From assembly GCA_004123355.1 (NCBI GenBank), contig SCHM01000001.1:7574193-7638192 (forward strand): a stretch of 64,000 nucleotides of DNA, read 5' to 3'. The notes under the pieces were generated by a model that was not told the origin of the DNA, did not search any database, and worked only from the letters and a program-made list of their open reading frames with translations. Position numbers and translations under genes: made by a program. Origin of the DNA: Amphirosellinia nigrospora (lineage: Eukaryota > Ascomycota > Sordariomycetes > Xylariales > Xylariaceae). Shown here one piece after another: positions 9,558 through 21,309 of this stretch. The first letter of the stretch is position 1. Each line of letters starts with the position of its first letter.

Positions 9558-12500
9558 CTATTTTGCCGCTAGCCTCGAGGCCCATTTCTTCGCCCCATAC
9601 CTCGCTAGGGCCAAGATGCTTTCACTACGCATAATTTCGAGCAGAGATAACTCCATGGCGAGACGCAGACGCAACCAATTGCGAACCTCAATAGCAACGA
9701 GCGAATCTATGCCAAGGGCCGCGAAAGGCGCCGTGATATCAAGTTCATCGATCGGCTTCATCATGAAATTGAAGAATGCAACACCGATGCGGCGTGCAAG
9801 CTGCGTAACGAAAGCATCTTGCGTTACCGTGGATACGTCTGCTTCAGCCGCCGCCAGGAGGTTCCGGATTTCCACGTCCTCGTCCTCGTCGCTAGTAGCC
9901 ACTTGTTCTCCGGTCGAAGCTCCGGTATAACCCGGTTGGGTTTCGAGAGTACGATATAAGCTCAACCGGGCGTCGCGTCGCCACACGTTCCGGTTCTGTG
10001 GTGATGATAGTGGAATCGTGGATCGCATAGCTAGCGCGATTTGACTGTCAGAAACAAAAGTGCCCTGCGACTTACGTAGACCGGGCGTTGATTTCCGGAT
10101 GGCAAGTTCCAACGAGTCTAGAACGTCTTGCTCTTGCAAGAAATAGTGCGACGTCGTTTTGAAGAATTCGATGAGCTCTGGTCGCTCCGCCACAAACCCT
10201 ACGTCGGCTACGGCACCCACGTCGAGCACCGATGCAGGGAAACCCAAACTATGGCGGTATTGTACGAAGGCGTCGAGAAACGTACTAGCCGAGGCGTAGT
10301 TTGCTTGACCACGCTGTCCGATCAGCCCGGCAAATGAACTAAATAGGACAAAAAAGTCTAAATGCCGACGAGAAAGCGCATTGTGTAGATTCCACGTGCC
10401 TTCGATTTTTGGTTTAGTGACGGCCTCCCAATCGTCGAAGGGCATTTCTGCGAATAGATGGTCTCGTAGTACCATGGATAACTGTATGACACCAGCAATA
10501 GGGCTCGGGCCTGGCTCACAGCACGAGCGACGCTACCGGCTTTCGGTGACGCTACCCATCACCACGTCAACAGTACATCCACAGCCTTTCAGTGCTTCTA
10601 TTAATGTAGTTTCATTTGGCTTCGTGCCGCCGCTCCTGGAAAGGAAGATGAAATATTTCGCCCCCTTCTCAACCATCCACATAGCGATAGAACGACCGAG
10701 CCCACCAAGCCCACCGACAAGTAGGTATGACGCGTCCGCACGTAAGGAGAAGCCCTGACGCGCGGGATTGCTTCGATCATCGACGCATCTTCAGGGATGC
10801 GGACAACGAGCTTGCCTATATGCTGTCCCTTTTGCATGGTTCGAATGGCGGGCTCAATATCGGCCGCATCAAACACTCTCATTGGATGGATAGGTTTAAG
10901 AGCCCCTGTGCGGTAATACTCGAGAAATTGGTCGCTCAGCTTTCGAATGCGATGTGGCTGTTTAATAGCCAGGGGCCACATTTCGATCCCAAAAAATGCA
11001 CGGTTACCCTCAAACGATTCCATGTCGAGTCTCCCTTGGCCTAGAAAGTCGCGTTTCCCGATCTCGACCATTGTGCCGAACTCGGCAACGCATTTCCACT
11101 GTCAAAATTAATGAGTATAGTGGTAAAACAACAGATAGCATTGACAACTTACCGACATGTGAAGCAGCTCTCCAGACAATGAATTTAAAACAACGTCCAC
11201 TCCATATTCTTTCGTCTCTCGCATTATACCAGAGAGGAAAGTAGCATCTCTCGAGGAGAAGATACGAGATCGAGAAAGCCCGAACGTATCGATCAAGTAC
11301 TGGACCTTTTCGGCACTGCCGACTGTGGCGTAGATCTCGTTGACGCCGAGCATCCGACAAATATACATAGCTGCCAGCCCGATACCTCCGCACGCAGAAT
11401 GTATCAAGACGCTCTGGCCCTTCTCTAATCGAGCCAGATTGACAAGTCCATGGATGACAGTTGGATAGACACATGGCATACTGGCGCCTTCTTCAAAGCT
11501 CAGGTCGTCAGGCATCTTTATACATAGAGATGCGGCGGTCTTTGTCGTAGTGGCATATGCGTCCTGTGTGATAGCCATAACACGCTCACCGACCGTAAAA
11601 TCAATTACGTCCGGTCCTGTGGCTCGCACTACCCCGGAGCACTCAACGCCAAATCCATCTCCAGCTTCTTTTGGTCCATTTATAATCCCATCGCAATAAG
11701 AGTATCCTAGTATTGTCGAATTGTTAGCTAGAGTATATCCCAGGCGGAAGTCGATGAAGATGGCGATGAGGTGGTAGGGCAAAGAATAATGAAAACGGTT
11801 CTAAGTCACTTTCATGAGTTGGGTGATCTACCTTGAAGTTCATCCCGACAGCTCGGACATCAATATACACCTCTTCGCCCTTCAAATTGTCTAGCAACGG
11901 TCTCTCCAACCACCGTACTGACTTTAATGCGCCCCTCTTCCCAATTTCCAACCGCTTGTAAGTGCGCTGCTCTTCGGATTGAATGGCTAACTCATCGCTG
12001 ACCGATATCCAGCGGAAGCGCGGGAGATGGATCGTGCCATCGGCATAGACAAACTCATAATCTGGATCTGCAAGCTCATCTCGTTCCACATCCCGCATCC
12101 GGCGTATCTTCTCGTATACTTGAAGGACGGCTTGACACACCTTAGGTGATGCTGCATCGTCTAGTTCTAGCGTATATAGAGACGTGCCTGTCTCATTGCG
12201 AACAACACGCAGCAGACCGAGGATGGTGGAATATTGTGGATCTGAGCAGTGAATTTGGCTTGGTTTTGTGAGCCACAGCATCCCGGACGGTGTCAACTCG
12301 GACAAAAATTCTTTAAACCGAATATATTCATCGGCAGTTATATCCTGTAAAAATGATTTTCCTTCTAGATCAAGAGTGGAAACGACGAATCCTTGTGGTT
12401 TCTCCGAAAGTCCAATTCTCTCGACGCCGACCCCCAAGCTTTGTAGCGAGCCGAGAGATTCCGGACTACCTCACACTCTGGATGTCTTGAGAGCAGGTAG

Positions 12501-15500
12501 ATGGTAGAATCTATCTTCCAGGCAATATTAGGGGAAGCAATATCGTGGCATTGGCCTGGAAGGGCACTTCATCGTCGAACATCGAAGCATTGGGGACCGA
12601 AAAACCAGCAGTTTGAAGTTCTTCAGCCCACCGCTCGGGGGAGACATATGGCTCTTGATATCTCCTGTCCTCCTCGCCTAGCCACCACCCGGGAAGAAGT
12701 CCCATTATGAAATTAAGCCATTTGACCGTCATGTACATCTCCTGCAACAAGAGCCTTCCGTCAGGACGCAAGAGCTTTCGTACATTAACTAGGGTTTCTC
12801 CGATCTTTGGTGTAACATGGAGAACGTTCGCGGCTATGACCAAATCGAATGAATGAGGTTCAAACCCCTGTTCCAGGGGGTCCAAGGAGACATCCAGCGT
12901 TTGAAACTGCATGCGGGGGCCGAATTGACGAAAACGTTCCCTCGCACAGGAAAAAAGCCAGCAGACACATCGGTATATATGTAGGAATAAATGTGTCAAG
13001 ATCGCGAAGAACAACTTCAGTGGTCGCGCCGGTGCCGGCTCCAATTTCCAAGACGCGAAGATGGGGTTCGATGGCTCAACAGACGGAGCCAAGGCCCGTA
13101 GTCCCATTGATTCCCAAGACTGTAGATTTCAGCAAGGGCGTCGTCCTCACGAAGAATCTCTAAGCTGTCGACCTCACCACGTATTATACCACCCAGAGAT
13201 TTGTATACACGATAAACGACCTTGCCGATCGTAGCATATTCGGTATCAAGAACAAGCTGGAGGTAGTGCTCAATACGACTGGGCCGCAACTTAGGAGAAA
13301 GTTGTAGTAGTTCTTGCAGCTCAGTATCGTCTAGGAGTGGATATCCCTCCTTTTCGGCGAGGTCTACCTGCCCGGAAATCCACTCTAGGTATTTGGTTAG
13401 GTGTGGCTGTGTGGTTATCGCCTGTAGCTTTTCGCTGTCGAGTTCGTTCCGTGCTGATATACAGCAAAGAAGCACAAGCTTTTGCAGCATGAAATACGCC
13501 TCTCGGACATCCTTGTGCGAGTGCAGTAATTGCATAGCATCTTGGAAGTCAATGTCTGGCTTCCAAAGCAACCGGCCACCGGCATGCGTGTCTTCCGCCC
13601 GACTGTCCCCATCATCTAGGGGTGTTAGCTTCACATCCTTTAGCTGCACTACTACGCCCCGAGCGTCATCGACACCCACACAGGTGCCTATAATAGTTCC
13701 GTTAGGCAAAGTCTCGGCTGCTGCCTCAACAATGACAGCACTTTGAGGCTTTTTGAAATAGGCCTCGCCGATATAGGTTGGCACGGCTTTCCGTTGGAAT
13801 AACCGGGCATGGCCCCGCGAGGCAGCGGCCGATAGCAATTGCATGCAAGCATCTGAGCTAGCAGGGTGGAAGTAGTAGACAGCCCCATCTTGAGGATCAG
13901 GATCGGTGACGACGTTAAGGCGCAAGTCCGCAACGGCATTGTTGCGAAGGAGATCCGCAGAAATACGACTAAGCCCCTGGAATTGCGGGCCATAGTTGAG
14001 ACCAACACTCCGCATGGCCTTGTACCAGTAAGCCGGTTCAACCTCTCTCGGAAGATGAGTGACGGACCTCGCCTCGAGAGGATTATCACTTCCTGCTCTG
14101 ACATGACCAAAGCAGTGCTTGGACCACGAGTTTGACGTTTCGTTATAAGAAGAGACAGTAAACTCATGCCAGACCGACTCTAGACTGTTTGTTAGCTTGT
14201 GGGGGCGCATTGATAGTATCGTTTCCGTCGGCTCAGGGCCCAAGATCAATGCCGATGCGATGGTGACCTGGCGCAACGCAACGTCTTCGGCACCAGAAAG
14301 CTGCCTCATAGCCTCAGCCGCCATTGCCAAGTATCCTGTGCCGGGAAACACTACATCACTGCTAATTTTATGATCGCGGCACCAGGGAATAGTGTCCAGT
14401 CGCAACAAATTCCTCCAACTGGGCTCTAACTGGCTTACCTCAACGACGCGGCTACCAATCAACGGATGATGCGGAAAGTGACGCCCCGGTAGTCTCGCGA
14501 AACACGACTCTCGTACCAGTATCTCGTATTATGATTCCATGGATAACTCGGTAAACTAGGGACCACCCGACCGGCGGGATTGATAGAATCGAACCGGATG
14601 ACCAGGCCCCTACAGAAGAGCTGGCCCGCCGTATTAAGAAGTGAGATGCCCTCGTTGTTAGAACGTACTAGCGTCGGACATATAAAGTTTGCTGAGCTTT
14701 TAGATGATTGATTATTTGGGCGTACTGGTCCCGAAAGCGCAGAATGTGGTCCAACTTCGACTAAAATGCTATGTGGCCCTTGGAACTCAAGCAGCTCCTT
14801 TACACCTGTGTTAAAGAGGACCGGCGACTCGAGATTAGAGCGCCAGTATGCTGCGTCTAGTGAATCTCCCATGGCCATGTTGCCGGACACTGTGGAAAAG
14901 AATGGAACCGAGGCGGGTTTGCTTGATACGAAGGTGCAAGCTGACCTTCATAATATTGGCCTATCTTCTTCATATGATCTATAAATTGCTTGTGATATTA
15001 GTAAACATGCCATGAGGGGTGACCTGGTATATCTTACGCGAATGGTATGCCATATCTACCTGTAGACGTCTAGCGATCACGTCAGGGTGCTCGAGTTTAA
15101 TAGTTTGGAGAACTTCCACGATCTTCTCCTCATCTCCAGATAAGGTGGTGTTGTAAGGGCTATTTTCGCAAGCGATCACGACACCGTCAACTAAGTATTG
15201 TTCGATTGCAATGGAGCCGAGGCCGATAACCGCCATGGCACCTGGCGTGTCCGTTGATTGCTTTGTAGCCTTCCCGCGAAGATAGGCACAGATGATAGCT
15301 TCTTGTATGGTCAGGGCGCCACAGGCATAAGCTGCGGCGATTTCACCGCTCGAATGTCCGAGAACAGCAGAAGGCGTGATGCCCCAGCCGCGGAGAATGT
15401 TTACGACCATGATTTGAAGTGCGGTACAGAGAGGCTGTGAATACTCCGCTTTGTAGACTTGACTTGACTCCTTGGGTCGTAACAGCTCCTCTATTCATGC

Positions 15501-17842
15501 TAGTTAGCTAACTATAAATCCTGATTCGAGACGGCATCACGTACCCGAAAGACTCCAGTTTGGACCGACATCTTGGCCCAAATTCGAGAGGGCCTTTTGC
15601 ATGATTTCGATATCATCCATCGCTGAGGGTACTCGGACAAAAGCGCGGCTCCCACTACAACACTCGGGGTCAGTTATTGATGCGGAGAGCGTAAATTGTC
15701 AGAGTGTCAGAGACTTTGAGACATCATGACGTCTCAAGAATGAAATTCGAGGATTACGCACTAGTCGGCCATTGGGCTCCCTGGCCGGTAAAAATGAACG
15801 TGACCTTCGGCGTGAACGTGGGGGTTTTCACCGGGATGGAGAAAACAACGTCTTTATTGCTCGTCTCGTCAACAGCAGCAAAGCTTCGGAACGACAGGTG
15901 TTCACGCCGTGAACCTAACGTGTAAGCAATATCACCGAGTTCATGAGGGTGGCCAGCAATAAAGTCCCTGCACTCTTGGCTACCGCGGTGGGCCGATTCG
16001 ATGTCGTTAGCTGTGAAGACTAGGAGGCGGTTGCCCCTTGGGGAGTCCCAACGCCTCTTTCGATGCCAACCGAGGCAGCGGAATCTAGGATTATATGCGC
16101 ATTGGCGCCCCCGACCCCAAAAGAGTTGACACTTGCGCGTTCGTCGCGGTCTTCGGGCCAAGGAACAGCATCCGTTGGGACTCGAAGGCCGCCTTCAGCA
16201 AAAGGAACTATAACGTATTAGTATCACCTTCCGTCTATCTAGGGGCTTTTGCTTTATTACTATTAGGGTTTGGCTTGTCGAATTTGATATTGGGCGGTAT
16301 TGTCTTATTCTCCAGTGCCATAATACACTTGAGAAGTGAAGTAAGCCCAGATGCGCCTTCAGAATGGCCTAGGTTCGGCTAGAGAGCAAAGATTAGTTCC
16401 CGTTGCGTATGTTAAAACCGGAGTGAAATACTCACCTTGACAGATCCGATATAGACACCATCCTTGTCGCCAAAGACACTTGCTACCGCCTTCGCCTCCT
16501 CAGGGTCACCACTAGAAGTGCCTGTAGCATGGCATTCGAAGAACCCTGTCCTACCGATCTCGTTCTCAAGACCAGCAGCAGCATACGACGCACGAATGAG
16601 AGCTTCACTATAAGGATGCAATGACATAAGTTACCATTTACCATGAAGATTGAACTCATCGTACAACCTTTGACAGAATATAGGAGCTGGGGTTTGAGGA
16701 TAGGGGATAAAAAATCAAGAATACGTACTGAGCTTTACCGCTAGGCTTCGTTAGGCCAGGGGTTTTACCATCACAGTTACTGGCAGCGCCACGGATTACG
16801 GCTCGAATCGGATTTCCATCTCGAAGAGCATCATCAAGCCTTTTCACATATATCATACTAACTGCCTCTCCACGGGCATAGCCGTCGGCATCAGCATCAA
16901 ATGATCGAGATGACGCGCCCTTGCTGAGTACGCCGACATTAAACATAGTCTCAACCTCTTCATTGTAGATCTAGTTAGCATTAAGATATAATCATAAATC
17001 AGGAGAATGTTTCTTACTCGCGGGATTCATGATCAGGTTGCACCCTCCCACCAGAGCGCTCGGTATTTCACCTGCCTGTAAAGCCTGACAAGCTAGGTGG
17101 AGGCCATATAAAGAAGCCGAGCAACCAGTTCTTAACACCAAGCTACAATGCAGTCAGCTATTGCCACTTAATGAGAAAAGTCAAGACATTTACCTTGGTC
17201 CTTTCAAGTCGTACTCATAAGAGATTCTATTAGATAAGACGAAATCTCCCGCACCGGTAAGCTTATAAAGGTGAAGGTCTTGCCTGTCGTGGTACTGGAG
17301 ATCGTTCCAGTCTTCCCCAAACGTGCCGATGTAAACACCCACATCTTTCCCGCGCCAGCCAGTCTCTCCTGCGTTCTCAAAACATTCCCTGAAGGATGAA
17401 GTTAGATTGAGTAGGGACATGGTCGGGTCCAGCAGGAATTGGCTTACCGAGTAAGCTCTAAGAGGATGCGTTGCTGTGGATCAACAATGCCGAGCTCCGC
17501 TCGCGTCATAGAGAAAAGCGACGAGTCAAAGGCGGCAAGATCGACGTGGTCAAGCATATAACCGTGTGTTTTCCAGTGAGGTGTGTCCGGATTTGTACCA
17601 TCAGCCATCTCACAGTCACGAGAGGCGACGTCGCCACCAGGTAGGTGTGTGGTATACCGTTCTGCTGGAATGCGAGAACATGCATCGCGTTTATTGAGCA
17701 GGAATTCCCAAAGCTGCTCGGCCGAACTAATGCCTCCAGGTAGTCGTGTGGCCATGCCACAGATGGCTAACGGGACAGGCCCAGCGCGCTGGTGGCTGTC
17801 ATCTGATGCTGAGCAGGAGTCTGTGGTGGGGAAACTTGTCAT
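9558..17842 (-). CDS. Highly reducing type I polyketide synthase (KS-AT-DH-MT-ER-KR-ACP), frame broken by indels
   Basis: This enzyme builds a reduced, C-methylated polyketide from malonyl-CoA, methylated with SAM, in the cytosol. In coding order: KS about 17770-16100 (active Cys in RTGCSASL, His in ECHATGT and LGHSEGA), AT about 15800-14700 (GQGAQW, GHSSGE), DH from about 14480 (His in DHKISSD, Asp in SSDACMQ), MT about 13400-12550 ([11 protein letters not shown]), ER about 11900-10850 ([11 protein letters not shown]), KR about 10740-9950 ([16 protein letters not shown]) and ACP about 9800-9600 (GIDSLV). There is no thioesterase or reductase end. Introns I can place: 17389-17447, 17143-17193, 15655-15761, 14979-15037, 11707-11831 and 11099-11152. 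At least ten single- or two-base frame breaks occur, near 16040, 15627, 14933, 14475, 13070, 12985, 12955, 12545, 12440, 11688, 10765 and 10530. The start at 17842 is the first in-frame ATG. An ATG at 17925 opens a 23-codon frame that may be the true N-terminus behind another indel. All visible catalytic residues are intact. Confidence 0.93.
11707..11831 (-). other. Intron in the ER domain
   Basis: The donor GTAGAT starts at 11831 after GMNFK, and the acceptor TAG ends at 11707 before DTLIAMG. Both sides together give the conserved start of the enoyl reductase. A one-base frame break follows at about 11688. Confidence 0.65.
15655..15761 (-). other. Intron at the start of the AT domain
   Basis: The donor GTGCGT starts at 15761 and the acceptor TAG ends at 15655. 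Splicing turns an apparent stop after GAQWPT into the usual AT block [17 protein letters not shown] separate frame break follows a few codons later near 15627. Confidence 0.65.
17143..17193 (-). other. Intron inside the KS domain
   Basis: The donor GTAAAT starts at 17193 and the acceptor TAG ends at 17143. Splicing joins YDLKGP to [11 protein letters not shown], which restores the block around the KS active-site cysteine. It is 51 bases long. Confidence 0.7.
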
Positions 17843-19171
17843 GGACGCGCTCTCTACCGCCAAAGGACTCGGGGCATCAGGCTGCGCTCATAGTCGTGTA
17901 GCTTTGTGATGGCGATTTCAGACATAGTGACAAAAAAATCATTGCGGAGTTTATCCCCTTGCTTTGCAGCTCATGAATAAATGATTTATGTAGTTATATA
18001 TACGTGAGAGAAATGATATTCAATCAAAACGCCTATCCTGGAGTCCTACCCGTAATGCAGATGGTCGGATGTGTCTATGCTCAAGAGAGTGGTCTCCATT
18101 GTTGCAGGATTTCCCCTGCTCCAGTCATTCCAAGGCGTTCTTACCATCATCGATGCTTGCCAGATTCTATACGTCAGAGTCTTACACAGAATAGCTAGCA
18201 TCCACATCCTAAGTCATGAAGATGATTCCTAGAGCTGAGACCGTGGGGTTACGATGAGGTAGCATTATTGCTTTTGGCTGCTGATAATAGAAAAGGGCTT
18301 CTGTTCTTGCAATGTTTGTATAGTAGTGACGGGCAATACAACTCTGACTCTGCATCGCGGCGAATAGCGGTTCCATCAAAAGGGGCAGGACACGCCATCT
18401 CATGCATGCGACTTCTCGTTAAAACACGATGCTACATATTCTCTTAATGCACACACCACACTCACACGATGAGTTGAAGGCTTGGAGACCAAGCTTAGCT
18501 AATGTTCTTTAGTATACGGGGTGTGTAAAGGCCGGTAGTCGGGTGCAGGAAAAGGTCTTGGCGTTCAGGGGTTTATGGAACCGACCGATCTGGCCGGAAA
18601 GCGAAACGCAACCTATTAGTGACTTCCTTGATTTATATAGGGAAGCGAATAACTACACGTGAATCATGGTCCAATAAAAGCAGACAAAGTTGGGGTAGAG
18701 AGATGCGCTCGTGGGGTCATACAGACGACTATCAGGAACGCGCTGACCGCGGAATCCACTACATTGCATTTACCAAGCCATTCTAAAATGTCCCATGCAG
18801 TTCAGCTCTGGGCATTTTACTGCGGTCCAGAACTTCTCCAACGCCATACCGACAAATAAGGCAGATTTTGAGTCTAGAGAGCTCCCTATGTTTTTCTATT
18901 GGGGTGCCGAAACGCCTTCGAGGGGTTGATCAGTGTATACGAAGTATTTCCTGTGAATTATTTCGTGGTGCGTCTACAATTCTCAAGTCATAAATGAACA
19001 GAATTTAGATGACTTAGAATCAAGATTGAGTACACGCGGGAGATTATCACATGTTTACATGTTCCTTGCTAGTGTCTAAATTGTGAACTATAGTACACGA
19101 TTAAATATCAAACAACGTCAAATCCACTAATACTACGACAAGGTGTACATATATACTCCTTCGGCGACAGG
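17843..19171. other. PKS upstream region, between PKS and P450
   Basis: I see no supported gene. It contains the PKS promoter on its left and the P450 3' flank on its right. Short frames at 18004-18198 and 18659-18859 lack motifs. I looked for, but did not find, a cluster-specific transcription factor gene. Confidence 0.45.
17994..18002 (-). promoter_or_regulatory. Possible TATA element of the PKS
   Basis: The minus strand reads TATATATAA here, about 150 bases upstream of the PKS ATG at 17842 and about 70 upstream of the alternative ATG at 17925. Spacing is reasonable for a fungal core promoter, but no transcription start is known and such AT runs are common. Confidence 0.3.
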
Positions 19172-20652
19172 CTATGTTTGTTCGACAACAACCGGTGGGT
19201 TGGAAAATTCACCCTTAGTCTCCGTTTTAGATATAAAAAAATCTCGATGCAGGGACAATATGTCAATATTCGGGCGCAAGCGAGCCAAGATCTTCAAGTC
19301 TTGTGGCTTGCGGTTAAGGCTCGGCTGATACCGCAACTCGTAGTCAGGATCAACTAGCGTGAAGTCGAATTTCTGGAACAAGACAGCCACGGCCACCGTA
19401 GCCTCCTGCATAGCGAAATCACTCCCGATGCAGTTTCGGGGTGTGGCCAAACGGTTTGAAGGCGTTCTTGGGCAGATTTTTGACATTGTCCTCGGACATC
19501 CTCTCAGGCCGAAACTTGGTGGCGTCGTCACCCCATACAGCAGGGTCCCTGTGTAATGCTGGGATGAAAACAAAAGCAGACTGCCGCGGCGTATCTCGTA
19601 GCGGCCCCCGAGGACAACAGGAACGTCATCGTCAACCAGGGGTGTGAGAGCGATCATCTGCGCAGGTGGCTCAAGACGCAATGTTTCGAGTAGACAAGAC
19701 TTCACATAAGGTAGCGCACTAAGATGATCGACAGTCATTGGGCCACCTTGGAGTACGCGATCGATTTCTTCCTGTACCTTAGCATAGGCTTCGGGGTTAT
19801 GGATAAGGTAAAAGATGATAAATGATAGCAGGCCTGCCGTCGTATCATGGCCAGCGAACAAAATGTTATCATGTTATCAATAATCATTTCGTCGGTAAGT
19901 TGTTTGCAAGTGACAGGGTCGCGGCGGTGTAGCATAGCCGTAAACACATCCTGCCGACTAACAATCCTTTCTTGCTCTAGGCGGCGGCGTCGGGCGAGCA
20001 CATTGGCGCAGAAAGACCTTATAAATGTGTTGTGCTCGTGAAACTGACGATTTGCCGTCCACTGCATCCATGTATACCATGCTGGTCGATTTGAACGCCG
20101 CTGGATTTCGGCAAAGATAGCTCCAAAATGTTGCACAAACGGGTGGAACTCATCATGGTAGAAGGAGTTTAAACGAGTGTCCATAGCCGTCAAGGCGATG
20201 GTGTCGAGCGTCAGACGCATGAAATCCGCCGAGACGTCGATCTCTTCCTCCGGGCCGTGACGCGCCCACTTTAGCGCCAGCTGGGACGTAATATCGAGCA
20301 TCTCACCAAACATGCTTCTGACAGATGTGGGTGTAAAGGCTGGGTTTAATGTCCGACGGGCTTGTCCCCAGCTCTCATGAGCTGTGTCTGCCGTGAAAAG
20401 CCCATGCGGAATAACTTTGGCCAAGGCCCCTATTGCGCCCATGATGTGTTTTGCAAACTCCCTGCGTGAGCAAACATCGTTGATGAGTTCATGGGAACAT
20501 ATGAAGATGCGGTCAGTTCCACCGAGATAGAGCTTGAAAATCTGACCCCATTCTTCAGATAGGCGCATGAAGCTTTGCATTGTGTTGTTGAGGTCAATGT
20601 CAAGCAAGTTGCCGATTAGCGGCCAGCCAGATGGACCTGGAATTGTGTCCAT
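19172..20652 (-). CDS. Cytochrome P450 monooxygenase, CYP505/CYP102-like single domain; frameshifted
   Basis: A haem-thiolate monooxygenase, probably oxidising the PKS product. From the N-terminus I see the proline-rich hinge [12 protein letters not shown], the I-helix oxygen-binding motif [10 protein letters not shown], the K-helix ETLRLEPP, and the haem-binding block ending RNCIGSDFA with the thiolate Cys. The overall resemblance is to the haem domain of the CYP505/BM3 group, but the gene stops about 50 codons after the haem block, so no fused reductase is present. It would rely on the separate cellular P450 reductase. Frame breaks lie near 19862 (a TTTT run just before the I-helix motif), near 19585 and near 19440, each losing one or two bases. 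The ATG at 20652 gives a short N-terminus. A hydrophobic stretch that could be a membrane anchor lies upstream in frame without an ATG, so an unseen 5' exon is possible. It has the same orientation as the PKS and diverges from the MFS gene. Confidence 0.9.
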
Positions 20653-21309
20653 TTTATCACTGTCTAAGATAGAATGACATAGTAATAGAGTCAATAGAGA
20701 GCAATAAAGTAATAGATAAAGCGGTCTCCACGTACTTGTATCAATCGTCGCTATAAAACTGACGGCTGCAATTAGTAAATAGAAAACGAAGATCAAATTT
20801 CTTTCATGCTACCAACAACAACAATTGATTATATAAGCGCTCCGTGCAGCTTAATACAACCTGATTATTGAACATCAGCCCCAAATGCATGGAAAGTGCC
20901 TTGCCCTATACATGAGATGGAATATTGCAGTACGTGACTGTAACGGTATCTGCGGTGATAGAATAGATCTCAGGAAGTAACCTTAGTCTCCAACTAGAAC
21001 CGGCCATCAATCTATCCGATTCCCACGTAAGTGTGGGTGCATGTGCATTTGGATACCACCTACCCGTAGATGTATGCTAGGTATTCATATATAAAACAGA
21101 AGAAGGTGCCAAGGATTTTCGCTGTGTTGTATCCTGCAGGTCTTGGGTGCCAATGGACTAGTGCAACTCGCTTACCCTTGTCTTGGCAATTATGTAGGCA
21201 ACAATAACCCAAAATCGTGACCAACTTGAAGTTTAGCCAGGTTCATCTGTTGTATTCCAGCTGTTTGTTTGTTTTGTTTCTTTCGATCTTCTGTTCGACG
21301 ATCGAAGTA
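20653..21309. promoter_or_regulatory. Divergent promoter region between P450 and MFS transporter
   Basis: The two cluster genes are transcribed away from this 650-base interval. It has a TATA-like TATATAAT on the minus strand (20828-20835), about 180 bases before the P450 ATG, and TATATAAAA on the plus strand (21088-21096), about 210 bases before the MFS ATG. Shared control is an inference. I could not pick out a palindromic site for a pathway regulator. Confidence 0.4.

Noticed and set aside
11707-16040. Explaining every frame change in the PKS as an intron
   Set aside because: Six introns with good signals were accepted. The remaining shifts have no GT-AG pair of adequate length at the break, and conserved motifs continue directly in the next frame.
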